From: Misgurnus anguillicaudatus
Taxonomy: Eukaryota; Chordata; Actinopteri; Cypriniformes; Cobitidae
Assembly (NCBI RefSeq): GCF_027580225.2
Contig: NC_073358.2
Coordinates: 28,236,501-28,300,500 of the forward strand
DNA: 64,000 nucleotides
Reading direction: 5' to 3'
The translations under genes and the position numbers were made by a program. The notes below the pieces were generated by a model, which was given only the letters and a program-made list of their open reading frames with translations, ran no database searches and was not told the origin of the DNA. Shown here piece after piece: positions 37,116 through 52,100 of the stretch (positions are counted from its first letter, which is position 1; each line of letters opens with the position of its first letter).

Positions 37116-40100
37116 TTAGAAGCCGGTGATGTGACAGTAGGCCTCAAGGCTGGAGAATGTGATGTAGAGAAGCCACAACCCGACGAACAACATTGAAGTC
37201 AGAATCTTCATCCCTTTGGGCCCACCCAGCTCTCCGCCCACCGATGGCCGTCGCCGCAGCATCAGCACGCCAATGTCGATAAAGGCAAAGATGGTGAAGA
37301 GTGTGACGGAGAAAGCGAGTGATCCAGGGTCTACGTAAAACACCTGACCTTTAACCTCCCAGTAAATGGCTGCAATGGACCATGCCACTCCAATCCCAAG
37401 AAAGACATTAACTGCGTTGCTACCAGTTACGTTTCCAATAGAAGCATCTGCATACTGATCTTGCTGGGCAGCAACCTTGCTTGCAAATGTATCTAAAAGG
37501 AGGAAGAGAAGTGAAAAAATGCCTAGTTGGTAAAAGTTTTTTTTTTTATGTAGATAATCCCACAACAACTCAGACATACCTGGTATGGAAGTTCCTAAGG
37601 CAACAAACACCACAGCGGTGACTGTGTCGCGAAGACCAACTGTGCAGCCAAAATGAGATGCCAAGTCTCCGATAACGGCGGTTAGCATACCGATAACCAT
37701 AATGGATACGATGAAGCAGGCCCAGCCGTTCCAGTACTCTGTGGGCGGGACGAAGGCAAACAGAACCTTCCAGAACACCGAAACCATGTGCATGAAATAA
37801 TCACAGCGAGATGGCTGCTGAGGATCCCCTCCTTCCTCATCACCTTCTCCTGAGAGAAGGAAATAAGTAACTTATTTCTTGAAGGTGGTTTATTACAATT
37901 TATTTTACATATACACAACTACACATGAACACTCTACCTGCACTGACTGTTACTGCTTCGATGAATTGCTCTCTCCAGGTGTGTGTGCCAATTAATTCGG
38001 CAAGATTAGTATCCTTCAACAGCCGATCTACTGTTTTCTAAACACATATACACCAGTGTGTCACTATAGTTTCATAAAGTTCACACGGTCATGAAAAAGC
38101 TGGAAAATCAAGGAATTTCAAGAGTGTACTCATGCATATTCGTGTGATTAAAAATGATTTATTCAATATGAATGTGTTTTATAGATTAGGGTATGCAACC
38201 CTCCAATACACAGTACACACAGACTGGAGAGGCCACTATACCGCACGTAAGACTCCATTAGGGGCCATTTCCTGTCGGACCTACACAAGAGGAAAGGAAT
38301 CAGAGTTAATGTTTTAATGCCTGTTTGTTATGTCCTAAAATGGACACTGCTTCATGTGGTTGTTGTTCAGTACATATGACATGTGGTGTACCTTGAAGGT
38401 CATGTTCTCCTCTATTATGACTTCAAGCTTGCTATGTTCTCCGAGAATAGGCTTTCCCTTCTCTGCTATACGTCTGGCATCCTCCACCTCTGGACCGGCC
38501 AAGGCTGGGATATAAGGGGGTGTAAATACATATTAAAAGTATAGGTGGAAGGTATGTCAATTTTTTAATAATTTTAAGAGTTATGCACCACAGAATAAAT
38601 GCTGATTTGCAAAATCTTACCCTGATTTAACAGCAGATCTGCGGCATGCGAATAAAATTAATTGCTTAATTAATTTAGCAGGGTTTTAATAAATCAAGCA
38701 GTCAATAATGATTTATTATTGTCTGTAGGTGCAAGCACTGGCCATATGATTTATTTCCTAATTGTTATATAAACACAAGTAACTGATTAGTTTACTAATG
38801 AACCTAGTGTTAATTCTCTCTTTAACATTCACTTTTATTCAAACACATTGGCTCATATTACACAGTCACACAAACGTGAGGCCGTGTGTGTGTGTGTAGG
38901 TGAGCTGGGTCTTGTTACTGTGAGTGACGCATGTCTAGTTTGTCCTCTGTTGTGCTGTTATTGATCTGAAACTGGACACTGGTCATAGAAATGTGTGTGT
39001 GCCTGAGAGGTGAGTATGGGGCTATTGGCAATATCTCAATAGACAAACCAAAAAAAATACATTCAAATAAATCTTTGAATCACAGAAAAATTATGACAGT
39101 ACAACTGTGATCTATAATAATTGATCTCTCTGGTTAACAAATATACACACACACCTGAGATGCCTCTCTTCAGCCATTTGGGTTCTTCGAGGACAATGTA
39201 GAAATTTTCTCGCTTTTCATATTCCTGCACGTTAATAATGCGCACCTGTAGCGTCTTACTACACACAGAGACAAACACAAAGAGCAAAGGACAAATAATC
39301 ATTTCCTCTCGGTTTTACCTCTAAAATATTAAAGGAGACCTCAGCATTTAAATCACATCAGAGTTGGGCCTACATGAATACTTTACACACAGTGCATGAA
39401 TAATTAACTTGCACACATAGACACAGTTGAACTGAGAGGAGCTTTGTGTACTTTCTCTCCTCTCCTAAAACCCCTGCTGCACTGGCTATTGCAGATTTAT
39501 GACATTTGTTATTACTATAGGTAATGTTAATGCTGGGTAATGTTAGACAGCACAGATTTTAATCCCATCGGTTTTCACATAAACACACAAAATGTGATGC
39601 TAAATAAAATCCTGGCAAATGTACAGTATATTGGATGAAAAATACATGTTATGTATATATTAATATGAATGTGTGCCAATTATTTGTAGAAAATACACCC
39701 ATACATAATATACTAAAGCTAGACTTATAATTTAAAAAATAAAATTATGCTTAAATGAGTTAAGTCATTATTTGAAACAAGTCATTTTTTATTGGTAAAC
39801 AATAAAAATCTTAGAATTGTCTTTGAATTTTGAGGTCATCCCACTTTATAAAGGTTTTGGTAAATTTACAGCATAACCAAAGAACTAAAATATTTTTGGT
39901 TTTTTGCAGAATCTTGTATCAGTGTACAAAAGAGCTTCTGTCTTTGTCAACCTTTTGTGAAAATTGTTTTGCTAAAGACCTGACCCAAACTCATACTGTG
40001 ACTAACAGTAACTTTACATAGTGCTTACCGGTAAGCAGAATTCATTAAAGCAACAGGTTATAGTTTAAACTCCAAGCAGTCCAAACCATTATGTAAAAAA

Positions 40101-43100
40101 ACTGTGAAGAGACACATAAGTAAAACAGAACACACACATGCATTTATACATTTATAGGTGAACTTTCAGCTTTAAATATTCAATTTAGCGCACTATTTGG
40201 TTTCCAGTTTTCAATAATCTGAAAGCAGTTTGTGTGAATTTGCCAATAATTTGTGTAAACTTAAAGGCAGTGTAAAGCTCGATTTATAGTAGTGCGTAAG
40301 TAAAAAGAAAGTAAGCAGAGGTTCAAAAGCAGGGAATTGAGACCACTAGGGGGCCTCAGCAAACTTCCAATTAAACTGCTTAAAATCACTAAGACCAAAG
40401 GCATAGATTTGGTTTTAACATTGGGGGCGAAAGTGTCTACTGTTTTTATGCTTATATTAATTATTGTATAAATATTGGGTTTTGATGTAATTGCTAGTTT
40501 TGATTATTGGGGAGGGGTACCTTCCCCATCCTCCCAGGAACTACGGTTTTGGATATTCTGAAAAAAAATTCTGTCATCTACTAACCCTTAAGTTGAAAAT
40601 ATTTTGAAAAATGTTAATAATCGATAACAGATCTGGGGCACCATCCACCCCCACAGTATTATTTTTCCTACTATGGAAGTCAATGGTGCCCCAGACCTGC
40701 TTGGCTACAAACATTCCTCAAAATATCTTTGTATTCAGCAGAACAAAGAAATGTATACAAGTTTGGAACAGCTTAAGAGTAAGTAAATGATGACAAATAT
40801 TTCAGTTTTCAGTGAACTATCCCTCTAGGAATGTATATTATGTAAACTATTAAATATTTTGCTAATATTTATCAAATATGTAAATCTTTTAATTTGTTCC
40901 CCAAACACTGCTTTTTGGAGGAAAATACAGTTCTTGAAACATAATCTGATTTGATACAGTTTTGCTTAACCAGCTCTGTCAGTTATGTTATTTTGTACTG
41001 GACAGTGGATATACGTTTTACATCAAAAAGACTGAAAACCACTGAACTTAAATACACTAGTCAACATTTGAACTGGATCAAAAAAGTTCATCAAAATTGT
41101 CCTAAGACAAGAATGGGTATTGTTTTAAATTAAGCAAGTCTGCTATTAATCAATGTTATCATCAATGTAATTGTATGCCTCATCACTTTTAATGGTGCCC
41201 AGACATGATTGTTTATCACAAGGTGTGAAGTGGCTCGTCACACATTCGTGTAGACAAGAGTGTACCAAAAATCTGTGATTCAACTGAAGTCACATTGGAC
41301 TAGAAATGCCTCTTAAACATTATTGCCTGCAGTGCAGCAGTGTGGTGCCTTTGGAGTCACAATCCAGCACAATAGTCATAATGGTGATGACCTGGATACT
41401 GTACTGTACTGTAGTTAGAGCTTGAAGCAGGATTCAAAACAGAAAATAATGCTTTTTCGTTTCAACAAAACAAGATTGTATTACACATGTTATTGCATGT
41501 TCGTACTGTAAAACAAACATGAATTACATGGTTTAACAAATGCGACAAACAAGGTATGAACAAGAAACAACAAATGTTATGCAATGAGTCAACCAGTAGG
41601 CAGTGTTACCAGCCTCACTTCACTTGTGCATGCTTGAGATAAGGTTTTGGATATTCTTTCGATGGACGGCTTGCCATTCCTCCAGCAACTCTGTTTGCAA
41701 CTCCATGCGGATTCCTGGAGGGACCTGGCGTGCTTGCACTCTTGACTGTAACTGCTCCCAAATGTGTTCAATGGGGTTCATGTCGGGTGATCCGGATGGC
41801 CACTTCATTCTTGAGATACCCTCCTCCTCCAAGAGCTCCGTCATCAGCCTTGCTCAATGGTCACACAACTGGTCTTAGGATTTCATCCCTATGCCTTTGG
41901 CAAGTCAGGCTGCCATTTTCGATGATGACAAGCTCTGCCCTTACATCTATGGGGATTCCTCCCCAAACCATGACTGATGATGTCCCACTAAAAGTGTAAC
42001 GCTGTACAACATTTTGTACCAAACTCTTCTCCCCAGGGTGCACCAAACCCTCCTACGCCAGTCTAGGAAGTTCACGCAAATCCGGGACTCATCTGTAAAG
42101 AGCACTTTTCAGTGTCAACCTGCAGTGTTCTGTTGCCCACTGCAGACGTTCCAGTTGGTGTGCTTTGGAAAGAGGCATCCTCACAGCTGATCTTCTGTCT
42201 CTCAAGACAACTTCATGAAGGCATCGTCTCCTCAAAGTCTGAGTGGATACTCGCATCCCTGTTGCATCCGGTAGGTCAGGGCTATTCAAATCTTACCCTG
42301 GAGGGCCGGAGCACTGAAGAGTTTAGCTCCAACCCTGATCAAACACACCTGAGCAAGCTAATCAAGGTCTTCATGATCACTAGAAAATCACAGGTGGTTA
42401 AGTTTGATTAGGGTTGGAGCTAAACTCTACAGCGCTCGGCCCTCCAGGGTAAGATTTGAATAGACTGGCTGTAAGTCATTTCGCAGGCTGACTGCGGACA
42501 TGAAACAATTTCTGTGGGCATGCAGGGTCAAGTATCGGTTTTGATTTGGCGTTGTGACTCGTTGTCTGCCTCCACCATGCCTTCTACTCACACTACCAGA
42601 CCTTCTAAACCTGTTCCAGGCTCTGGAAAAACACTGAGATGTCCCCACTTCGTATGCCACTTCACGCTGAGTCATGCCTCCTTGCAGCATCCCAATGGCC
42701 GTTCAGGTCAGAATCCTGCAATCTCACTAAACGTGGCATTTTCAATGCTTTCTGACCTCAAGTGAAACTTACAGAGCTTTAAAAAATCACCAGTTCCCAA
42801 TTACGGACACCTGTGACAGGTCAATAGGCTTCATGCCCAGCCGCAGTACCTCCCGAACCTCAACCAGCTCCTTGTTTCCTGTCTGCCATTATTGGACAAA
42901 CTGATTAATCCAGGTGTGTCTGATTATTGTTGTTCTGACTACTGAGGTCAGGCACACCTGGATTAATCAGTTTGTTTGCGACTACTGAGGTCAGGCACAC
43001 CTGGATTAATCAGTCCGTCCAACAATGGCAGACAGGAAACAAGGAGCTGGCCGAAGTCCAGGAAGCAGTGCGGCCGGGCACAAAGCCTATTGGTACCTAA

Positions 43101-46100
43101 TGACAAAAAAATCATGTCTCCCGGGTGAAATAGGCGGGCCGCCACCAGCCTTCCACTCTGCCAAGCACCTCCAATCAGCAAGTCCCTTTCCGTCATGAGT
43201 TGTTGCAACCACGAACAGCACAATATGTCCCGGAGTTGTGTCGGCAAGTAACACCATCCATAAAATACTTTTTTCTGCACGCTAACCAAAGACAGTAAAA
43301 GACGCTAACCGAAAGTGCTTGGCAGACACAACAGGAAGTTGCTGGCAGAGTGAAAGGCTAATGGCGGCTCGCCTATTTCACCCAGGAAACTTGTCTATAA
43401 AGGATGACATTTCATTAATGACAACTAATAATAACATACTTACATGTTATGCATGATTTGTGAAAGAAACACATTTTGTTTTTTAAAAAAAATTGTTTGA
43501 TCCACTTCAAATGTTGACTAGTGTATGTTACTAGAAACTATTAACATAAAATTCCTGTAGCTCAGTTGGTAGAGCATTGCATTAACAGCACAAAAGGTTG
43601 TGCGTCGTTTGATCCCAGGAAACACACACTGAGAGGAAATGTATTGCTTGAATGCACAGTAGTTGCTTTGGATAAATGTGTTAATGTAAAAAATATAATC
43701 ATTATGTGGGTCAAGTTAAAACAACAGTAAAGTTTGAATAACAGCCTTAGAGGTGTAGCTTTTACCTAGTCTGTTCATTGGTAAACTCCAACTCTCCTTG
43801 TGTGTGTTCATAGTCAACACCCTGCCGTGCTGTACCGTCCTCTGTGTGATACGGTATCACCACAGTCCCTCGTACACCTGTAGTCCGGTTGACGGGCACC
43901 TCAACCACACCTGAGCATTCACCCACACAGAGTTGCTGTTGATCGAATGAGAAGCTCCCTGCGTGGTCATCGTCCAGAATGGTTACTGTGGTTACAAAGG
44001 GTTCAACTAGTCGGGCACCATCAGTGGTTCCGCCGCCCTCTGCTTCTCGCAGGTTTGAGAGACGCACAAAGAAGTGTTCGTCTTCCTCAAACACATCATC
44101 GTCAATAATACCTACCTATAAAATATACATAAATACACTTTTGTGAGAATTGTAAATTCAACTTCTATACTTACCTGAATGCTTTTACCTGATCATCTCT
44201 CTTGGTGTCGGAAAACTTCTTTCATGTTTCACTTTTTATTTATTTACAGGATAATATAAATATAGGTTAAAGGTAGGTAGATACCACTTTATACTACTAC
44301 TCGTAACAGCAAGCTAAACAGTAACCAAGACCTTAACTATATCTGTGACTCAGAAAAACCATCACATCTCTGTCCATCTATCTGCAAACAATTTTGAGAT
44401 AATTCACCCCAGTTATACATTAAAAACATTATTGCCTGTCTACTTGGGGATTGGTAATGAATTATTGAGTTATTTTAAGTCTGAGTCCACTCTAATGACA
44501 CTGAAACTACTTAACTGATTATGGTATGAACGGTTAGCTAAGTTTTTGACAGTTCATTAAATAAACTTTTATTTTTCAAATTTTGTAAATCATTTCTTCC
44601 TAATTCTCTACCTTTATTTCTTTGCACGTATCTCCAGGTTGAAACACGATGGTTCCCTCACAATAATCATAATCTGTTCCAGCACTGGCTGACCCGTTTT
44701 CTGTCCTGTAATCAATATAAAAGGTTTTGGTCCCTGTTCCCCCCTGCAGGCAGACCGACAGACTGACGCTCCCACAGTTTTCACTGCACTTGTATTGCGC
44801 CTGCTCAAATGCGATGTGAGCGCAGGTAGCCAGATCATCCTCAGCTGAACCCGCAGCTGCTCTCCTTGCCTGTTCGGCTGCAGCGTGTTTCTTTAGTACA
44901 TTTCCTGCACCGATCAACATGCGTGTCGCCTGCACCCTGTAGAAGGCACGGCTCTTGTGCTGCTTCTTCATGGTGCTGTAGTTTGCCATCTCGATTAGCT
45001 GGTCGAGATCTTTGTCCGGATGCTTCTGTCTCAGGTCCTTCAGCATGCGGATCACCTACAACCACAGATAATCATAGTAATTTCCAACAATCTCATTTTA
45101 AAAGGCTTTATATTTAAACTAGTGATGCACCGATGTATCGGCCGCCGATATTTATCGGCCGATTTTTGATGAATTTGAAACCATCGGCATATCGGCAATA
45201 GCACGAGACAGGCCAATACCGATTGTTTATTAATTAACTGCATAAAGAAATCCATTATATGTAAAAAATGAGTTAATGTTGTTTATCAAATAAATGCTGA
45301 ATAGCAAAAACCACCTTTGAAGGTTGTCATGCTGTCTTATATTTGTTTTAGCTTAATTTGTGCCTCTCTTATTATGTTGGTCAGTTGAATGTTAATTAGA
45401 TCCAATCCATGTTCAGTAAAAATAATTTGATGCAGAAATAAACTAGCTAATAGACCAACTGTATAGTATTGTATACAAGTGTTTAATATCAGTATCGGCA
45501 TCGGCCAGAAGTTGTCTGTTTAAATCGGCATCAGTATCGGTCCAAACAAATCCTATCGGTGCATCCCTAATTTAAACCCTATCATCACATAAGCAACAGT
45601 GTTAGATTTTATAGTATGTTTACTACAGGAAGAATTGCCTGTAAAAAATGGATTTATAATTCGTAATATTTGTGACCATACATCAATGGAAAGCTTATTT
45701 ATTTAGATTATAAATAAATCTCAAACTCATAAAACTGACCCTTGTGACTGGTTTTGTGGTCCACTGTATTGTGCAAATGATATTAGGGTTTAATTTAATT
45801 TAGGTTCAAGAGATCCTGCAGGGTTCCTGCTACTGTTCAAGTGTAATGCCGAGTTCAGACTGCACGATTTTAGCCCTGATTTTGACTCGCCGACAGGTTT
45901 TGAGAAATCGCCGACAAATGCCCGAAATCACAGGCAAATCGATGCTCGTGCACGCGAGTGACAATCACACAGTGTGAATTATAAAAGACGCGTTCTGAGA
46001 GGATCGCCGTCGTGTCGCCGACACCCGTGAGATTTTTGGCATGCTAAATTTCTGGACCGGTCGGCGATTCAAAATCATGCCGTGTGTATTGTGTTTTGTC

Positions 46101-49100
46101 TGACAATAACATCGGCTATGACCTACATCCAATGAGATAACAACATACAGGACAGCTGAAAGTTCGGGGAGGAGTCTCTCCAAACATTTCCTCCTTCATA
46201 ATTTTTATTTCTTCTTCTTTCTGCTGCAAATGCAATTTGTATGGTAAACTTCTTGCGGGTGACCATTTTTAATAATAATCCCAGTCTCACGTGAGAACTC
46301 CGGTCTTGCACGCGTGACCTCGCGTTGTTTCCTTCGCGTCACTTCTCGCGTGCGTTTGGTTGTGAGACGTAGTTTGCGGACCGGGAAAAAGTTATCGGCG
46401 ATTCTTCTTACGGTAAAGTCATGCAGTATGAAAACCCCGGTCGCCAATCCATCATGCAGTCTGAAACAGCAGCGACTGAACCCTTCCCCAGATAATCACG
46501 CAGTGTGAAACCACAGGTGACCCGACTAGTTTGAAAATCATACAGTCTGAACTCGGCATTAGTTAACTTCAAAGTCAAGGCCATTTCAAGGACTTTCCAG
46601 GTGCAAATCCCCCTCAAATTCAAGGACTAAATGTGGGGACACATTTCAAGTGAGAGCAAGGTTACATCGTGTTACCTTTTAAGATATATTACAGTTTCCC
46701 TTTGAGGGAACTCGCGCTGCATCACTGTGGTGACACTTTGGGGACGCCTCCAGGGGTAAGTGCTTCTGAATGTGTATATCAAATTCAACCGTGATGCGGG
46801 CGCAAGGAAGTATTTCGTTATCTGAAATATTGCCAAAGACGGCGTTACAGGAACGCAGGAAGTATGGCAAGGGAGACGCCGTGTCTCGTTCCCTTCTCAG
46901 GGAACAACAGTTACTTACTTACCCAAGATGTTTTCATGTGTCAAACACAACTATGCAAAAATGCATTTTGTTATGAATCAACATTCGCATACAGAAGATA
47001 TAAGCATATAAAGCGAACAGTTTAGCATGTATGCTCAAAAAGTCTACAATTTTTATGATATTATCCTACACCACAGGGAATAATATGTTTTTTTTTCCAG
47101 AAAACTTCTTGCATAAAATAGATTCAAGCACTTTCAATGACCTGTATCTATGTATTTATATTTTCAAAGACTTCCCACGACCTTGATTTTTTTCCCAGAT
47201 TCACAAACTTTCAAGGATTTCAAGGACCCGTGGGAACCCTGAATACTGCATAGTACTACCTTTTTTGTATTTTCTGGTTGTATTCTAATACATAGACTGA
47301 GAAATGATTACTATATGATGACTACACCATTGGAAAAACTTTAAATGTAAATGGTGGCATAAAACTTTTGCACAGTAGGCCTACTATACTTCTTGTTATT
47401 TTAGGTGTTATTTTAAAAGTTTATAAATCCTGTGCTTGGAATTTTCTTAATGTAAAAAGCCATGCTGTTGTCATACTTGTACTTATCATGTGTACCTATT
47501 ATTACACCATTTACTATTTTTTAATGACAGCAGTTAGATATGATGGAAATTATTTAACACTGAAGTTAATAATTATATAATTTATCACGGTTGTAATATA
47601 TATAATGTTTATGTTCTCTGGCAACACTTTCCAATACAAATGTGTATTTTATTGCCCATATACTTCTTTAAAGAAAACTGTAGCATAAATCAAGATTAAG
47701 GTTAAACCAGGACAATCCTTACCATTATTTACAAAAATATTCAAAATGCGTCTTTCCCCCTCACCTCCTCTCGGTCCTGTTCAGGTTCTTTATTTATATC
47801 CACATTAATACTGGTGCTGCTGTTTTGATATTTCGCCCCCATAATGGCATCAATGGCTCTGGGTGCGAGTTCACCCTCCATCTCCACAATGATACCATGA
47901 CGTTTGTCAACACGGTACCGTTTGTTTAAATACTTGTAAAAGAGCAAGCGCCGGTCAGCGATCCAAGCCATAAGTACGCACAAAGGGAAGAAGAACAGAG
48001 TGACCAGAGCCTCCCACACCTTACACACACACATAAAAAAAAGGTTAATTTAATGTTAAATAAAATGTTCACTTATGTAAACACATACATTTTGCAACAA
48101 AATAAAAATGTCACCCCCCCACACACACCTGTACAATTCCTGGACTTATGACTGCCAGGATGAGGTAAAGCCAGATGTATGCGAAGATGCTCCAGAATGC
48201 AGTAATAAAGAAGACTCTTAAATGTTTAATCTTCCTCACCTCTCCATCAGGTATCACCCAAACACACACTCCGATTATCACAAACATGTTAAATGCAGCG
48301 CTGCCCACTATAGTGCCAGGACCCAGTTCTCCTGCCTGAAAACCATGTCCACACACCTAATACAGACACAGGTCAAAATAAAGTACAGCACTTGAATTAC
48401 TTGTTAAAAACACATATTTTGAATGAACATGAGCAATATACTATACATGCACTAGTACAAACATACAGTATGTTCATATCAGATGTTTCAAACAATAAAG
48501 GAAAGAATAAAATCACCTCCTTTAAAGGGGACATTTCACAAGACTTTTTTAAGATGTAAAATAAATCTTTGGTGTCTCCAGAGTACGTTTGTGAAGTTCT
48601 AGCTCAAAAGACCCATAGATAATTTATTATAACATGTTAAAATTGCCACCTTGTAGATGTGAGCAAAAATGCAAATGAGCTGATGAGTGCAGATTAAGGG
48701 GCGGTATTTTCCCATGCTGACATCACACAGGGAGCCAAATTTCAATAAACTATTTTTTTACATGCTTGCAGAGAATGGTTTAACAAAACTAAGTTACTGG
48801 GTTGATCTTTTTCATATTTTCTAGGTTGATAGAAGCACTGGGGACACAATTATAGCACTTAAACATGGAGAACTCAAGAACCCTTTTGGGTAGCAGCAAT
48901 TAACAGCGGCCAAATTTGACCCGTGGGTTCTCCAGGGTTAAACATTAAACATTACCCTGCCACTGACGAGTTATTTCGTCAATTAAGAAAAAAACACTTT
49001 CCTTCCCAAGACGTGTTTTTACAGATATAGTTTCGCTACTATGCAGTGCACTAGGTTGCACTCTTACTGAGCATTTACAGATCCAAAAGCAGTAAATACT

Positions 49101-52100
49101 CCGTGTATGTTTTGATCATCATTCTGAATGTGATCTATAACTAAAGTCCTTTACAAAAATGCAATTATCTTAGTTTTTTGTTCAAAAATTTTGAAGGAGC
49201 CTTCACATATTTGAGAGGTGATAAAAGAAAACAAATGAAGATAGAAGGAAACGTCTCGGTTACTATCGTAACCTCGGTTCCCTGAAAGAAGGGAACAAGA
49301 CATTTGGTCCGCTGACGCTATGGGAACTCCTCTTCAGAGAAACCGGAAGAGGGAGGAGTTCCCATAGCGTCAGCGGACGCAATGTCGAGTGACCGCTCTC
49401 AAAAGGGAACAGGAATTTTTTGTTTCAAAGCAGAGGGTCTGTTTTTTCATTTGATATATGTTTATATATTTCAAATGAAATATGAACATTTTCTGAAAAG
49501 GAATTAAACTTTTGTGAAAATCATAAAAAAATTTGCCGCTGGCTGGCAACTTTTTTAAAAATGCTGGCAGAGAAAGGGGCTGATCACACCAAAAGCGTTT
49601 ATGACAGTTGCAGGCGCCTTTTTTGAATGATATTTTATGGGCAGGGAGCGTTTGCGCCTTGCGGTTTTTGCCACCAGCCACAGCACATACTTTTGAAGGA
49701 GCGCTGAGAGCGCAGAAGCACCCGACGTCATTCACATCTCTCCATTGTCCAATCGAATGAGGGGAGAGGCGGGCCTTACGTTGTGGTGAGGGAAGTTTAC
49801 AGTTGCTTTGAAGAACCGGACTCCACTCGCTCACTCTCTCCTGCGTGTTTGTGCATCTCTCACCCTTAATCAAGGTCAGAGCAAGCACCCTCTTTTTAAA
49901 GTTTCTGCTAATATGACAGCTAAAGAAATATTCCATTTTCTTAAAAGAAAAATCCAGATAATTTACTCACCACCATGTCATCCAAAATGTTGATGTCTTT
50001 CTTTGTTCAGTCGAAAAGAAATTATGTTTTTTGAGAAAAACATTGCAGGATTTTTCTCATTTTAATGGACTTTAATAGACACCAACATTTAATACATAAC
50101 TCAACACTTAACAGTTTTTTTCAACAGAGTTTCAAAGGACTATAAACAATCCCAAACGAGGCATAAGGGTCTTATCTAGCAAACAATTGTCATTTTTGAC
50201 AAGAAAAATAACAAATATACACGTTTAAAGCACAACTTCTCGTCTAGATCCGATCCAGCGCGACCTAACGTAAATGCGCAGTGACGTAGGGAGGTCACGT
50301 GTTACATATATAAAACGCACATTTGCAGACCATTGTAAAAAATAAACTGACACAAAGACATTAATTAGTATCAGTTGACATACAACAAAGTAGGAACGGT
50401 CCTCTTTCTCCACACTTGTAAACACTGGGGTGGAGTTTCGCGTTCGTCCTCTGTGACCTCTTGACGTTATGACGTATTGCGTGGGGTCAGCTGGTGCATC
50501 ATGACCGGATCTACATGACGAGAAGTTGTGCTTTAAAAGTGTATATTTGTTATTTTTATTGTCAAAAATGACAATCGTTTTGCTAGATAAGACCCTTATG
50601 CCTCATTTGGGATTGTTTATAGTCCTTTGAAACTCCGTTGAAAAAAACTGTTACGTGTTGAGTTAAGTATTAAATGTTGGGTTCTATTAAAGTCCATTAA
50701 AATTAGAAAAATCCTCAAAAAACATAATTTCTTCTCGACTGAACAAAGAAAGACATCAACATTTTGGATGACATGGTGGTGAGTAAATTATCTGGATTTT
50801 TCTTTTAAGAAAATGGACTAATCCTTTAACAGCAAAAGAGCACTCACGCTTCAATATTTGATTGACAAGACAGCTGACTCGGTGGTTGCTTAGCAATATA
50901 AAAAGCCAAGTCGCACTGCTCTTTATTTTAAAAAGGCAGTGCGTTGCGCCTTGCGTTTCCAAGTGTTTTAAGCACATTTGGTGTGATTAGCCAGAAAGAG
51001 TTACATTTTTTGCAGAATTGGGCATGCCTGAATTTAAAAGAGTCATCTTTAAAAGAGTCATCTACCCAGATATTTTGGAGTAAATTGATAAAAATTGTCT
51101 TATTTTACAGAAAACTTTTGTTCTCCACAACATATTTTTTATTTTGATGGTCCGCAGAGTTTGGATTTAAATGGCATCATACAAATTACCTAAAGGGAAC
51201 TTTAAACAATGGAAGATGTTACACATTTAACAAATCACCATAAATGTTCAACACAGGTGGAGGATTACATTAAGTAAGGAATAATTGACGACGGACCATT
51301 GAAATATTCGAAATTAATGCACACCCAAGGTGGTAATGTTGCATAACGCGAAGCGGAGTTACACCACAGGTGTGCATTATTTTACACTTATACCACAGGG
51401 CATGCTTTATTCTGATTGGTTGAGGATTGTTCCATAGGTGTTGATTATTTTTCTTTATACAACAGTTCTTTCTGGTTCTCGAATCTGATTGGCTAAGAGC
51501 TATGCAATATTGTGCTGATAACGGCACTGTAACCGCTTCACCTTTCGTATTATTCCGCCACCTAGTGAATGGAGGTCCTAAGCAGGCTCATCTCTGAATG
51601 GAAAAACACAGACGCGCTGTTTGAATCACTCTCCGTGTGTCTCATTAGTTTACTAGCTCATAAATCAGTCTGTGAATCCCCAATCGGAAGTTATTATTCC
51701 GTCAAAGATCAGCGCTCTTGGATGTTACGTTAAAGTTAATGGGAGAAATGTCTTGTCACATCGTGTGGACGATTAACACTTGGAAAGAGGAATATAAACA
51801 CTCGTTTTTTTCTGGAGCTATATCTTTTATCAGAACGTGAAAACACCGTGGAACTGCAGGTAAGCACCGCAGCTTTTAAATGTGGACATTGATCATTTAC
51901 TTTATCGTGACGTGACTATTAAAACATGTTATGAGATATCGCCACTGGTATATTTATAAGCAGCATGCAAAAACATCTCTCTGACACTTATAAAAAACCG
52001 TTTTGTATAGTACTGACAAGAACAAAGTTTAATAATAATAATCGAGTGCTCGTATCGCGTTAAGAATAAATGAGAAAGCAATAGTAACGTTATACAAGTA

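Larger units (their letters stand above)
41055..43523 (-). mobile_element. Tc1/mariner-like transposon, degenerate, in slc8a2 intron 6
   Basis: Terminal repeats of 28 bp begin CACTAGTCAACATTTGAA at both ends (one mismatch), and TA flanks them at 41053-41054 and 43524-43525. It contains a broken transposase on the minus strand and at least three nested palindromic inserts (about 42283-42466, 42815-43092, 43112-43390). Length 2469 bp. Confidence 0.88.
45820..47242. mobile_element. Outer DNA element (CAGGGTTCC ends) with nested inserts
   Basis: CAGGGTTCC at 45820 pairs with GGAACCCTG at 47242, and body parts (aaggactttcc, caaggatttcaaggac) belong to one repeat. It is split by the elements at 45846-46561 and about 46676-46915. 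Confidence 0.55.

Noticed and set aside
43549..43625. tRNA gene
   Set aside because: Has A and B boxes but the anticodon arm and acceptor pairing are poor and a SINE tail follows; called a SINE.
49370..49936. 188-aa minus-strand frame in slc8a2 intron 2
   Set aside because: Spans two repeat elements; no protein similarity recognised.
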